Shown: positions 1 through 7,901, counted from the first letter of the stretch. The stretch: DNA of 56,488 nucleotides from a virus (IMGVR_UViG_3300044673_000143:1-56488), one strand, 5' to 3'. Notes: generated by a model not told the origin, from the sequence alone. Program-made: numbers and translations.

Positions 1-22
1 AAGAAAGATTGAGGTTTGTTTG

Positions 23-247
23 CTAACTTCTCTCCCCCGAATCATCCCTAGAATCCCCGGCCACGAATAGAGCAAGGGCAATTAATTTTCCCTGCCAATT
101 GTCCGATGCAATGTAGTTAAATAACAGAATTAGCCCGTCCATCTCGGGATGACTTTGAGCGTAAGTAACATAGTCGCTGATTAAATAGATTGCCGCTAGA
201 AAAGAGGTTTTCCAGTCTTTAAACAATGCTCGATTCAAATTTCTCAC
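23..247 (-). CDS. small holin-like membrane protein
   Basis: A 74-residue protein starting at GTG (247) with GAGGG eight bases upstream. Its start overlaps the end of the RusA-like gene by 29 bases, so the two are probably translationally coupled. It begins with a K-D-W-K-T-S motif, then has a hydrophobic stretch (about residues 15-28), a polar middle and a second hydrophobic stretch (about 54-63) ending in G-D-S-R-D-D-S. This layout recalls small holin-like phage membrane proteins with an N-terminal W-K-T motif and a hydrophobic C-terminal half. I infer a membrane location. Holin function is a guess, and a second candidate lysis membrane protein lies beside the endolysin at 9.2 kb. Confidence 0.5.
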   Translation of the reverse strand: MRNLNRALFKDWKTSFLAAIYLISDYVTYAQSHPEMDGLILLFNYIASDNWQGKLIALALFVAGDSRDDSGERS

Positions 248-626
248 AGCGAACCCTCGTAAAAATAGGACGATCGCTAATCGTTAAAACTAATTTATCC
301 TCGTCTCCCCTGGCGAAGCTGTGATCGTAGCCCCGAATAATCTTTAGATTGTCCTCTACTATTATCCCCGCGTGTTTCAGTCCGTCATTGACGTATTTCG
401 CCCCAGCAGAAGTATTATCGGGGTCGCGGCTAAAATTCTTGATTATCCACTCGTAATGTAGCCAGATCTCGCCCGTAAACCTCGGGATTTTCTGCTCGAT
501 GGCGAGGATAGCGATGAAGTGATTCCACTTCTTTTTAAGACTCGCGCTTTTAAATTTGTTATCGCGCGCTTCTCGGATCTGATCGTTTAATGTCGGGGGG
601 AGCGGACAGGTAAAAGTAGCGATCAT
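219..626 (-). CDS. rusA: RusA-like Holliday junction resolvase
   Basis: RusA-family endonucleases are small dimeric Mg2+-dependent nucleases that cut four-way junctions during phage recombination or packaging. The protein starts with the family's F-T-C-P-L-P-P-T-L-N strand. Near residue 70 it has D-P-D-N, followed by the K-Y-V-N-D-G-L-K helix and I-I-V-E-D-N, which match the conserved acidic D-x-D-N ... D-D/E-D pattern. I chose ATG at 626 because AGGAAG lies four bases upstream and it gives the normal 135-residue length. The open frame extends to an ATG at 737 that lacks a ribosome site. It sits at the end of the head module, next to the holin-like gene. Confidence 0.8.
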   Translation of the reverse strand: MIATFTCPLPPTLNDQIREARDNKFKSASLKKKWNHFIAILAIEQKIPRFTGEIWLHYEWIIKNFSRDPDNTSAGAKYVNDGLKHAGIIVEDNLKIIRGYDHSFARGDEDKLVLTISDRPIFTRVRCEKFESSIV

Positions 627-771
627 TTTTTCTTCCTGATGTTCCAATGTTGCATTAGCGGGCATTTCCACCAATACTACCCGATCTGTTTTCCCGTCTC
701 GGTATCGATAATTCGGGCGAGACGATACCCGAACCATTGAAAAACACGGTAATTTAGCAAAAATAAAAAGC

Positions 772-1440
772 TCATACCGTGATAGATCTATACTTCCGAA
801 AAGCTAATAGCAAATCGTCGGGAACTGTCCCGAGTTGCCCCGTCCCGTAGCTGATTTTTAATTCCTCGAACGGCAGTTCTACTGACGTAATGCCCTTGAA
901 ACTTCCTGTGTTACAAACCCAATCGAGAACGCGCCCGAAAGCGGCTTTTAGCTGTCTCACCGTTCGGGTATCTTCCGAGAAGTCGATCCCCGCGGAATAC
1001 TCTACGTCCGCCTCGGAAAATTCGGGATAGGGTTCTCGGGTGTTCCACGAGCGGCCGTAGCCCCACGAGCGTCCGCAAAAAGTCGATAGATCGATCTGTC
1101 CGTCGCTATCGATCCGGTACTCGTCGGGGGTTAGGGTTTTCCAGTTGTCGGGGGCGATCGCTCGATTAAATCCATCTACTACGTTCCCGAGGCGAGCTTT
1201 AACAATCGGCGCGGGTTCTTCCGCGAGCGGGGTATCGATCGAGACGTAGGTTAATCGGAAATTCTGAAATTTTAGATTCACGCGTAACTTTTCCCGATGG
1301 CGGACGATCTCCAGTGGACGATCCGCCCCACGATCGCTCTCGACTATCGAGGTAACGAATAAAATCGCGCCCTCTAGCGCGTTGCCGGTTAAGGCCACGC
1401 CGGGCGCGAATAGTGTTAAATCGTCGGAAGTAAAAATCAT
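772..1440 (-). CDS. putative head-tail connector/adaptor protein
   Basis: A 222-residue protein whose ATG overlaps the stop codon of the zinc-ribbon gene (TAATG), which fixes the start at 1440. The C-terminal half carries L-K-A-A-F-G-R-V-L-D-W and ends with the segment V-P-D-D-L-L-L-A-F-R-K-Y-R, a pattern I associate with structural proteins directly downstream of the capsid gene in cyanobacterial prophages. Its place after capsid and before non-structural genes fits a head-completion or adaptor role. No enzyme motif, signal peptide or membrane segment is visible. The function is inferred mainly from position. Confidence 0.5.
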   Translation of the reverse strand: MIFTSDDLTLFAPGVALTGNALEGAILFVTSIVESDRGADRPLEIVRHREKLRVNLKFQNFRLTYVSIDTPLAEEPAPIVKARLGNVVDGFNRAIAPDNWKTLTPDEYRIDSDGQIDLSTFCGRSWGYGRSWNTREPYPEFSEADVEYSAGIDFSEDTRTVRQLKAAFGRVLDWVCNTGSFKGITSVELPFEELKISYGTGQLGTVPDDLLLAFRKYRSITV

Positions 1441-1664
1441 TAGGAGATTTTGAGCATCGGGCAATATTTTTGATTCTCTTTCGTCCGTTGCGGGCAGAAA
1501 GCGGCGCGCGCTCCATCGTCGTACTGCAATCGCCCCCCGCAATCGTTACAGAGCTTCACGCCCTGACTCTTCAGGTTCAACAGTTGATACTCGCTCTCCG
1601 CGGGGGGGAAGTCGGGCGCGGGAATCTCGCCAGCGTTCTCGGTCTTGGTTTTCGTTTCGGCCAT
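1440..1664 (-). CDS. small zinc-ribbon protein of the head module
   Basis: A 74-residue protein with an acidic/proline N-terminus and a C-terminal four-cysteine ribbon (Cys39, Cys42, Cys57, Cys68) likely to bind zinc. It lies 48 bases downstream of the capsid stop, across a hairpin, and its stop overlaps the connector start. Its role is unknown. It could be a minor head component or a small DNA- or protein-binding factor. Two other proteins in the same operon, the MuF-like protein and the protease, also carry Cys/His clusters. Confidence 0.6.
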   Translation of the reverse strand: MAETKTKTENAGEIPAPDFPPAESEYQLLNLKSQGVKLCNDCGGRLQYDDGARAAFCPQRTKENQKYCPMLKIS

Positions 1665-1685
1665 AGCTACCTTTTAAAATATTGT

Positions 1686-1709
1686 TTAAAACGGGGATTT
1701 CTCCCCGTT
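1686..1709 (-). terminator. weak intrinsic terminator after the capsid gene
   Basis: On the minus strand an 8-bp perfect stem (AACGGGGA / TCCCCGTT, loop of four) is followed by a short TTTT run. It lies between the capsid stop (1713) and the next gene. The short U-tract suggests partial termination, which would lower expression of the genes after the capsid. Confidence 0.5.
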
Positions 1710-1712
1710 GGA

Positions 1713-3620
1713 TTAACTCAGCCCGGAAAGAGCGTTATCGGTCGTCCGGAACTTGGCGACCCGTAGCTGTTGACTAGAGTTGCCCGATCCGGTCGGATCG
1801 ACATCGAGAGTATCGACCCCTTCCCACGAGAGCCACGTTAGGCGGGATTCCCGATCGAAGTTGGTAACGCTATCGGTGCGAACCTCGACGGGCATCGCCA
1901 CACCCCGGCCTACAGCACCGTGTCCGAAGAAATAGGAATCGCGGAAAGTCGCGGTGGTCGCGGGAGAACCGGCGCGAACGGTGACATTCGTTACCCCGTC
2001 AGCCCCGGCGTTACCTACCCCGAAAGCGTTGCTCTCGAAACAGTGAACCCCTTCGATAACGCCCATGTACCCGTTAACCCGAGGCTCGGACTCGTCGGGG
2101 ACGTAAGCGGGCAACATCGCGTTAAGGAAGTCGAGAAGGTTAGAAGGGGTCGGGACTTCCCAATCATCATCAAGATCCTCGCGAAGTTGCTTCCACGCGG
2201 TAGAGTTCATAACCGAGATAAAATTGCCATCGGGTAAAGGCTCCCACGGGGACGTGCTACTATGGGCGCGATGACGCATCTCGCGGAGGAATTGTTTGGA
2301 CATCCGCCCATCGCCGTTCTGTAGAGCGGTCGCGGAAGTGGTGATCGTGTTGCCGCGGTTGTACCAGATGACCGAGGTAACATCGTAGCGGGAACGGATC
2401 AGGCGATCCTCGAATTGGGCGTAATCGTAGCCGAATTTTTGATTGAGTTCCGCGGCCAGTTCGTAAGCCGAAAAATACTCGACAAAGCTAACGATCCGGA
2501 TCGGGTTGATCTGTGTCTGCGCGTCCTCTTTCCCCCGTCCGTACTCGCGGATCTGAACATCGACTTTCGAGGTGTTCATCGAGTCGCTACGGGTCGTGAT
2601 CGCGCTGTAGGTACTGCCCGCTGAAAGTTCGTAATCAGCAAGGGTCGGGGAGACGGAAAGATAGTTAAATCGCCCGATCTGAATGACGTTCCCGCGCGAT
2701 TTCGCAAAATCGTAGCGCATCAAGGGCATCATGTGAAACACGAAGCCGGGGCGATGGGTGACGCGCATGATCGCGGAGAGCGTCGGCAGAAAACCGCCGG
2801 GAAGATCCGAGATGATCGTGTTAGCCACGCTCTCGCCGGGATCGATCATCTGAATATCGGTTCCCCGGAACAAACCCGCGCCCTTGCCCCACGAATTGAG
2901 ATCCGCTAGGACATGGCGATAATTCTGCTTGACGTAGCGATCGAGTTCTTGTTTGTCGAAATCGATCACCCGCTCTTTAGTACCCGTGTACTTGAGGACT
3001 TTCGGGAGCGAATCGATGTGATGCTGGATCTCTCGGAACGTGCCGGGTAACTTATCGTTGTAGCCGATCGAGATATTCGTGTTGAAATTTACCGTCTTGA
3101 ATTTCGGCGCGTTGTTCTGTTCTTTCACTTCGTCGTTTTTCGCCTCTTTTGCCGGTTGACCCGATCCGTGGAGTTTCCCGAGGTCGTTGAAATTGTTAAT
3201 AATCCGCTTGGATTCGTTCAGTTCCGTTTCGAGCGCGGTTAGCTTTTCGTTAGTCTGCCTGACCGCTTCCGCGGTTTCCGCTAGAGAGGAGTTAATCCCG
3301 TCTCTCTCGTTTTCTAGTTGCCGATTTCGCGTTTCTAGCTCGGCTTTTTCCGCGTCCGTCGCCGCTTTTACCTCGTCTACGGCCGACTTAACCGCGGAAG
3401 CGACGATCGACTCGATCTCTTTTAAATCGAGCGGAGTCGGAGCGGTTTCGGTTTCGACATTCTTGACGGGAACGAATCCGGCGGGAGACTGTAGCGCGTT
3501 CCGCTCGACGGCCTTGGTCTTCATCTCGAATAATTCTTTCTCGTCCACGGTTTCCCCCTCGGAATCTTTCACGACCACGGGGGTCACTCGTTTAATTTCT
3601 TGCAGTGTTTTTTGGGACAT
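1713..3620 (-). CDS. major capsid protein with N-terminal scaffold-like domain
   Basis: A 635-residue protein. Residues about 60-145 are strongly charged and heptad-like (Glu/Lys/Ala-rich), as in a scaffold or delta domain, and are followed by a Lys/Glu/Asn linker near 150-170. The remainder is the shell domain, with an E-Y-F-S-A-Y-E-L-A-A-E segment, F-E-D-R-L-I-R-S-R-Y-D, and a C-terminal D-S-Y-F-F-G-H-G-A-V-G-R-G stretch reminiscent of phage capsid proteins of the HK97 fold. It lies directly downstream of the protease gene. The protease could remove the N-terminal coiled coil during maturation, so no separate scaffold gene would be needed; I see none. The start at 3620 has only a weak upstream GAGAAAA. 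Confidence 0.75.
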   Translation of the reverse strand: MSQKTLQEIKRVTPVVVKDSEGETVDEKELFEMKTKAVERNALQSPAGFVPVKNVETETAPTPLDLKEIESIVASAVKSAVDEVKAATDAEKAELETRNRQLENERDGINSSLAETAEAVRQTNEKLTALETELNESKRIINNFNDLGKLHGSGQPAKEAKNDEVKEQNNAPKFKTVNFNTNISIGYNDKLPGTFREIQHHIDSLPKVLKYTGTKERVIDFDKQELDRYVKQNYRHVLADLNSWGKGAGLFRGTDIQMIDPGESVANTIISDLPGGFLPTLSAIMRVTHRPGFVFHMMPLMRYDFAKSRGNVIQIGRFNYLSVSPTLADYELSAGSTYSAITTRSDSMNTSKVDVQIREYGRGKEDAQTQINPIRIVSFVEYFSAYELAAELNQKFGYDYAQFEDRLIRSRYDVTSVIWYNRGNTITTSATALQNGDGRMSKQFLREMRHRAHSSTSPWEPLPDGNFISVMNSTAWKQLREDLDDDWEVPTPSNLLDFLNAMLPAYVPDESEPRVNGYMGVIEGVHCFESNAFGVGNAGADGVTNVTVRAGSPATTATFRDSYFFGHGAVGRGVAMPVEVRTDSVTNFDRESRLTWLSWEGVDTLDVDPTGSGNSSQQLRVAKFRTTDNALSGLS

Positions 3621-3671
3621 GGTACAGGTTTTCTCGCGATCGCTAAAAAAATTATACTTGAAGTTTTAACC

Positions 3672-4385
3672 TTACGCCATTACAAAAGCGTTCAAGTTTT
3701 TATCGACAATTCTGGCCTGACGACAGTTACCGGCGAATACGAACGAACACTCTAGCGACTCCAGTTTGCCGACGCGCCGATAGTACGGGGTTAGCAATTC
3801 TTCGTCTACCCATCCCGCCATATACGGGGGATAGTGATCGCAATGTTTATCGCTGTAGGGGGTGTTACAGGTAGGACAGTAAGATTTTCCGTAGAAATTC
3901 CCGCCGATACTCACGTTCGCGCGTCGGCCGTAGATAATATCGGACGCTTCGGGATGGGATGATTCGAGGAACCCGAAAACCAAGACCTGATGATAGCCGT
4001 CTCGCTCGATAATCCCCCGGTCTTCCTCGGGATTCGGGGATTTAGAAAGAATCTTGCTCATTCCCTCCTCGCTCACCCGCGGTAGCGAGTAGAGGAGCGC
4101 GTCGTAAACCATCCCGAAGGTTTTCGATCCGTTCTCCCACGCGTGATCGATCATGAGCGGGCATCCGGGATAGCTCGCTACCATCGTCGCTAGTGCCGTC
4201 TCGTCCCACGCCATCAGCGATCCGTGGATTAGATTATTCGAGGCGAGAAGACAGAATCTTGTTAGTTCCGAGGCTTCCCACGGGGACGCGCCGCGGGGAG
4301 CGTAGGCGTTAATCGCCGTCAGTTCTTCCGCGGTAGGCTCGCGCGTCTCTAGTAGTTTCTCGAAATCCGCTCGGGTTAAAAGCAT
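3672..4385 (-). CDS. putative prohead maturation protease with Cys/His insertion
   Basis: A 237-residue protein. The segment P-L-M-I-D-H-A-W ... F-G-M-V-Y-D-A (His81) and the later N-V-S-I-G-G (Ser159) match the His and Ser strands of HK97-type prohead proteases, which cut the scaffold domain from capsid subunits. Just after the Ser strand is a probable zinc cluster (Cys170, Cys173, His181, Cys182, His184) that classical family members lack. The gene lies 51 bases upstream of the capsid gene, as expected. The N-terminal 30 residues are acidic. Protease activity is inferred from these motifs and from gene order. Confidence 0.6.
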   Translation of the reverse strand: MLLTRADFEKLLETREPTAEELTAINAYAPRGASPWEASELTRFCLLASNNLIHGSLMAWDETALATMVASYPGCPLMIDHAWENGSKTFGMVYDALLYSLPRVSEEGMSKILSKSPNPEEDRGIIERDGYHQVLVFGFLESSHPEASDIIYGRRANVSIGGNFYGKSYCPTCNTPYSDKHCDHYPPYMAGWVDEELLTPYYRRVGKLESLECSFVFAGNCRQARIVDKNLNAFVMA

Positions 4386-4512
4386 AGCGTTAAATCTATA
4401 TTTACAATTCTATCTTTAAACTGAAAGTTTATGTTAAGATAATTTCGGGTGTTGGCTAATAAATTCAAAATTTAAAACCGAAATTTAACGTTCGATGGCA
4501 AGTATCCTAGAT

Positions 4513-4540
4513 AGCGGGGTGACTCCTCCCCCGCTTTTTT
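4513..4540 (+). terminator. terminator-shaped hairpin oriented on the plus strand
   Basis: AGCGGGG pairs with CCCCGCT around a nine-base loop and is followed by TTTTTT on the plus strand. On the minus strand, in which all flanking genes read, no U-tract follows. It sits in the 159-base gap between the MuF-like gene and the protease gene. It may end an antisense transcript, or act as a stabilising or processing hairpin in the minus-strand mRNA. Confidence 0.5.
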
Positions 4541-4544
4541 GTGT

Positions 4545-5183
4545 TTACAGCCATCCCGATCCCCGAAGTAGGTTCGTTGTCGGGCGGGCGCGGGAATTGG
4601 AGTAGGCGAGGTAACAACCGCAATTATCCCGGCAGGAACAGCGATCGGTGGGACGGGGTAGCGTCCCGACGATCTGCCATCCCATAGCCTCGTAAACGCG
4701 GCACTCCCGGCAGGATTCAATTTTCGTTCGTACCCGTTTTTCCCATCGGCTCACCGTGGCGTATCCCCGGCGGTTCCCTTCCTCGAACGCCTCGCGCGCT
4801 TTAGCGATATAGCGTTTCGCCCGGTTTAAGATCTGTTTTTCGCTTTGGGTTCCGAGAATAATATCCCGGCTGAATTTTCGGAGGCGGGCGTATTGAGAGC
4901 GGAGGATAGAGCCGATCCTGCCGTAGTCCGAGGCGTTCATGTCCGGCCGACCGATCCGGTATAGCTGGATCGTCAATGTTTTAATCTCCTCGCTCATCCG
5001 CGTTTCCCATTCCCGAGGCGTTATCCGTTCTGATAGTAGCTCTCGGGTTATTCGGGTAGCCCGATCCTCTCTCGCGGCGATCGTCTCGGACACGAGTTCC
5101 CGAACGCGGGCGGCCGATAGGAATTTCTTCGATCGGTTGTCGTGATAGCGGCGCGTGAGGGGATTAAAACTAAAGTCGCTCAT
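4545..5183 (-). CDS. MuF-like minor head protein
   Basis: A 212-residue, Arg-rich helical protein whose C-terminus has cysteines at 158, 161, 182, 184, 188 and 190 in a C-x2-C ... C-S-C ... C-G-C arrangement around a Y-E-A-M-G-W motif. This resembles the C-terminal zinc-like module of Mu F/SPP1 gp7-type minor head proteins, which bind the portal inside the capsid. It follows the portal by a few genes and precedes the protease, the usual position. Its start overlaps the end of the 56-residue gene upstream. Confidence 0.65.
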   Translation of the reverse strand: MSDFSFNPLTRRYHDNRSKKFLSAARVRELVSETIAAREDRATRITRELLSERITPREWETRMSEEIKTLTIQLYRIGRPDMNASDYGRIGSILRSQYARLRKFSRDIILGTQSEKQILNRAKRYIAKAREAFEEGNRRGYATVSRWEKRVRTKIESCRECRVYEAMGWQIVGTLPRPTDRCSCRDNCGCYLAYSNSRARPTTNLLRGSGWL

Positions 5184-5340
5184 CGATCTCTGGCTCTAAA
5201 AAATTCTCGAAATCGGGATCGGGAGGTTTCTTTTTCCAGTCCCCGATCGCCGCGGATACATCGCTAGAATTCACGTTCGCTCTCGACAGCAACCGCGTCA
5301 CCGGATCGAGATTCTTGTCCTTCGGATTGAATTTCGCCAT
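5170..5340 (-). CDS. conserved 56-residue head-module protein
   Basis: A short gene starting at ATG 5340 with GGGAGA nine bases upstream. It encodes a polar 56-residue protein with N-P-K-D near the N-terminus, D-P-V-T-R-L-L-S-R-A-N-V and S-D-V-S-A-A-I-G-D-W in the middle, then a Pro/Asp/Glu-rich tail. I recall similar small proteins between portal and minor head genes in cyanobacterial prophages, without a known function. Its TAG stop lies inside the start of the MuF-like gene (14-base overlap), supporting coupled translation. Confidence 0.65.
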   Translation of the reverse strand: MAKFNPKDKNLDPVTRLLSRANVNSSDVSAAIGDWKKKPPDPDFENFLEPEIDERL

Positions 5341-5443
5341 CGAGCAAATCTCTCCCTATATTGAGAATTCCTATCCCGATCCAGAGTAAGATCCCGGAGT
5401 AAATTCTGACGATCTCTTGGTTTTCGCTCTTTAATTCCCGCAT
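5264..5443 (-). CDS. small hydrophobic protein, overlapping
   Basis: A 59-residue frame from ATG 5443, with GAGG six bases upstream. It has a hydrophobic centre (I-Y-S-G-I-L-L-W-I-G-I-G-I-L-N-I-G) between charged ends. It fills the gap after the EAL gene, and its last 77 bases overlap the next gene in another frame. The hydrophobic part lies in the non-overlapping section, which makes it look real. No function can be assigned; a single membrane helix is possible. Confidence 0.4.
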   Translation of the reverse strand: MRELKSENQEIVRIYSGILLWIGIGILNIGRDLLDGEIQSEGQESRSGDAVAVESEREF

Positions 5444-5479
5444 TATATCCTCGGGTAGATGTGTCATCGCGGATCTAGT

Positions 5480-6202
5480 TTACCCGAAATCTTTTGACAA
5501 GTATCTAGATAGATTCTCGGGAAGTTCGGGGCGATGGATCTCGTACCCTTGAAAATAGTCTATCCCTAATTCTTTTAAACTATTAAATTTTTCTAAAGAC
5601 TCGATCCCTTCCGCCGCGGTAGTGATCGACTGTTCCCGGCAGAAGTTTGTAAAATAGCGAATAAAACTAGATTTTGCCGGGTTCTCGGAATCGAGCAAAA
5701 ATCGCCGATCGAACTTGACGATCTCGGGGAGGATCGCGAATAGCCGATCGAGTCCCGCGTGATTACAGGGAAAGTCGTCGATCGCGAGCTTGTACCCGAT
5801 TTCTTTTAGGTGAAGAACTCCCTTTAGTCCGCTCGGGGAAAGCGGATCGCTTTCCGTTACCTCGATTATTACCCGCTCGGGATCGAGCGTTTCCGCGAGC
5901 TTTTTCAGGTGACACCGATCGGATAATTGTAGCGGCGATATGTTTACGCAAACCCTCGAAATACCGTAGTTTCGGGTATCTTCCCGGATCGATTCGGCGA
6001 GGGATAGATAAAGCGAAAATAAAAGATCCTCGTCCGCGGCCGCCTCGAACACGATCCGCGCGCCTATTTCCTCGAATCCTTTCCATCGGGCGAGAGATTC
6101 GTAAAGACGGGGAACTCCGTCAGCGTTGACGATCGCTTGATAGTGCGGGCGGATCTCTCCCGCGGCTAACGCCCTAGCGAGATCTCCCGATTTTTTTTGC
6201 AT
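5480..6202 (-). CDS. EAL-domain protein, c-di-GMP phosphodiesterase family
   Basis: A stand-alone EAL domain of 240 residues with no sensor, GGDEF or membrane segment, so probably cytoplasmic. The expected active-site residues are all present: Glu35 (in E-S-L, the EAL signature), Asn87, Glu114 and Glu117 (E-V-T-E), Asp142-Asp143, Lys163, Glu198 (A-A-E-G-I-E) and Gln218 (F-Q-G-Y). These coordinate two metals and hydrolyse c-di-GMP to pGpG in the family. Loop 6, normally D-D-F-G-T-G-Y-S-S, reads D-D-F-P-C-N-H-A-G here, a class-2-like change that can reduce activity or alter dimer control. It starts 29 bases inside the 3' end of the portal gene with AAGGA four bases upstream, so it is expressed with the head genes. 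A binding or structural role without catalysis is also possible. Confidence 0.85.
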   Translation of the reverse strand: MQKKSGDLARALAAGEIRPHYQAIVNADGVPRLYESLARWKGFEEIGARIVFEAAADEDLLFSLYLSLAESIREDTRNYGISRVCVNISPLQLSDRCHLKKLAETLDPERVIIEVTESDPLSPSGLKGVLHLKEIGYKLAIDDFPCNHAGLDRLFAILPEIVKFDRRFLLDSENPAKSSFIRYFTNFCREQSITTAAEGIESLEKFNSLKELGIDYFQGYEIHRPELPENLSRYLSKDFG

Positions 6203-7478
6203 TACTTCCTTTTTTAGGTTTTTTGTCGGCTCCCGCGCCGTTCCCGCTTTCTTCCTCGCTACCCGTATTTTCGGACTCGTTCCCGCTCATCCCGTCGATC
6301 GATTCCGACCACTCCGGCCACAAGATCCGATACTTATTGCGCGCGTTTTCTACATACCACTCGTATCCCTTGCGTAAAACGATCTCCGTGTCGATCGTCT
6401 GTTTGATCGCCCCGGTTAGCAATTGACACCACCCGTAACGCATCCGGGAATAACGGCGATCGGGCGATCTCGATAGCTCTTTCGTCCCGCCTTTCGATTC
6501 GAGTCCGGGGAAAAAATACGAGGGGAATCCGGGAATAATCAGCTTGTAGCGGCATTGTAGAAGATACTCGATCAGGGGCGATAGATCGTCCCGGAAATTC
6601 GCCATTTTGTTAATCAGGTACTTGTCGCTTTTTAGCACGAAATCGGTAATGGTTCCCGACTGTCGGCGTAATTGTAGTTCTTGCTCGAATTTTCGCTTTT
6701 CCTCTTCCGAGATCCCCGGAAACGTGTAGATCGTCGGATCGCTCGCTATATCGTCGGCTTTTCTCTGTAGGTTGTCAGCCGCGCGCTTCACGTCCGCCCA
6801 CGCGTCGAGGGAGGGAAGCCAGAGCGATCGCCCGTAGAGAAATTCGGGAGAGTGCCGGAGATGGATGATTTTTTCTGGCTCGAAAAAATAATCGGGATCG
6901 GAGTGCGATAGATATTTTCTCTGCTCGAATCCGAGCAATTCCCCCTGATCGGATTCTTTCCGGAACATCTCGAACGTGGGGAGGTAGAGACTCCTACTCA
7001 CGCCGAAATCCTTGCTCTTGTTCGGGGATAGTCCCTCGCGCTCGATCCCTAGCTCGATAAAACAATCCCCTTTCCCGAGCGACCACCGCAACGCTTTTTT
7101 AAGCTTGTCGCCGCCGATAACGTAGGAGTCGAGAGATTGTTTTCGCTGTCGCGCGTCCTCGCCTATGGCGAGAACCTCGGGATTAACGGGCGTTTCCTCG
7201 TCGTCTAGGGTATCGGCGATCGTCCATCCCCGATCGTCCCCGTCGGAACTAGCGAAAGTATCGTCGGCCGCCATCTCTAGGGAGTGGAAAACCTCGTAAC
7301 ACCACTGGTTAAGCTCGATTAACTCTCGGGAGATACGGGGATCGCGGATCGGGTTCTCCTCGATCTCCAGATCGTACCGGCGCGACATCGACAAAATTCC
7401 CGACGTGGCCAGCGATCGCTGTGATCCTCTCAGCGATCCATCTTTTTTTTTGCCTTTTTTATCTTTTGCTTTAGACAT
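6174..7478 (-). CDS. portal protein
   Basis: A 434-residue protein from ATG 7478, beginning with a Lys-rich basic leader. It has the portal-family layout: L-N-Q-W-C-Y-E-V-F near the N-terminus, a G-D-C-F-I-E-L-G-I strand, I-I-H-L-R-H-S-P-E-F-L-Y-G-R-S with W-A-D-V-K-R-A-A-D-N-L-Q-R-K, and a Ser/Glu/Gly- and Lys-rich disordered tail. Portals form the dodecameric DNA channel at one capsid vertex. The 3' end overlaps the EAL gene by 29 bases. Only a weak ribosome site precedes the start. An in-frame upstream extension runs into the terminator hairpin and is unlikely to be used. Confidence 0.8.
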   Translation of the reverse strand: MSKAKDKKGKKKDGSLRGSQRSLATSGILSMSRRYDLEIEENPIRDPRISRELIELNQWCYEVFHSLEMAADDTFASSDGDDRGWTIADTLDDEETPVNPEVLAIGEDARQRKQSLDSYVIGGDKLKKALRWSLGKGDCFIELGIEREGLSPNKSKDFGVSRSLYLPTFEMFRKESDQGELLGFEQRKYLSHSDPDYFFEPEKIIHLRHSPEFLYGRSLWLPSLDAWADVKRAADNLQRKADDIASDPTIYTFPGISEEEKRKFEQELQLRRQSGTITDFVLKSDKYLINKMANFRDDLSPLIEYLLQCRYKLIIPGFPSYFFPGLESKGGTKELSRSPDRRYSRMRYGWCQLLTGAIKQTIDTEIVLRKGYEWYVENARNKYRILWPEWSESIDGMSGNESENTGSEEESGNGAGADKKPKKGSNAKKIGRSR

Positions 7479-7510
7479 GGGAATAATAGTTCTACTCTGT
7501 ATTCTAAGAG

Positions 7511-7536
7511 AAAAAGACCGCTCTAGTAGCGGTCTT
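7511..7536 (-). terminator. intrinsic terminator before the portal gene
   Basis: On the minus strand AAGACCGCT-ACTAG-AGCGGTCTT forms a 9-bp perfect stem with a five-base loop, followed by TTTCTC (five consecutive Ts counting the stem end). It separates the three-gene unit at 7.56-8.34 kb from the head operon. No clear portal promoter is seen downstream, so some read-through is likely. Confidence 0.75.
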
Positions 7537-7562
7537 CCTTGAAACATTCAGCGAGAGAAACT

Positions 7563-7901
7563 TTAAAATTCTCGAAATACTAGCGGTTCGTCGGACGGAG
7601 GCGCGTAATCGTGAACCCCGTACCCGTTCCCGTCGTCGTCTCGCGGATCTGGCTCGTTCGATGGAACCTCGTAACCGATCCCGAAGCAGTCTACAATATT
7701 GAGTGAATGTTTTCTGGTTGCGGGAGGGACGGGGATAACCTCGGACGGGAGCAACCACAGATTCTCGGTTTCGGGAATCTGAAAATCGACGGATAGGTAG
7801 GGAGTTTCGGGAACGAACCCCACGATCCGACCGACTCCCCGATCGATACTTTCCCCGATCTCTTCCGTTTTTAATCTCACGTTTTGATCTATGGTGAACA
7901 T
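7563..7901 (-). CDS. hypothetical protein, 112 residues
   Basis: Starts at ATG 7901 with GAGGAGG eight bases upstream, four bases after the preceding gene ends, and is the last gene before the terminator. The N-terminal half reads as beta strands (M-F-T-I-D-Q-N-V-R-L ... V-G-R-I-V-G-F-V), perhaps an SH3-like barrel, and the C-terminal half is acidic and rich in Pro, Asp and Gly. I do not recognise it. Confidence 0.65.
   Translation of the reverse strand: MFTIDQNVRLKTEEIGESIDRGVGRIVGFVPETPYLSVDFQIPETENLWLLPSEVIPVPPATRKHSLNIVDCFGIGYEVPSNEPDPRDDDGNGYGVHDYAPPSDEPLVFREF

Noticed and set aside
3187-3669. Plus-strand frame with a signal-peptide-like start and Ser-rich product
   Set aside because: It mirrors the charged coiled coil of the capsid gene. 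Ser/Val/Phe richness is a by-product of antisense Glu/Lys/Ala codons.
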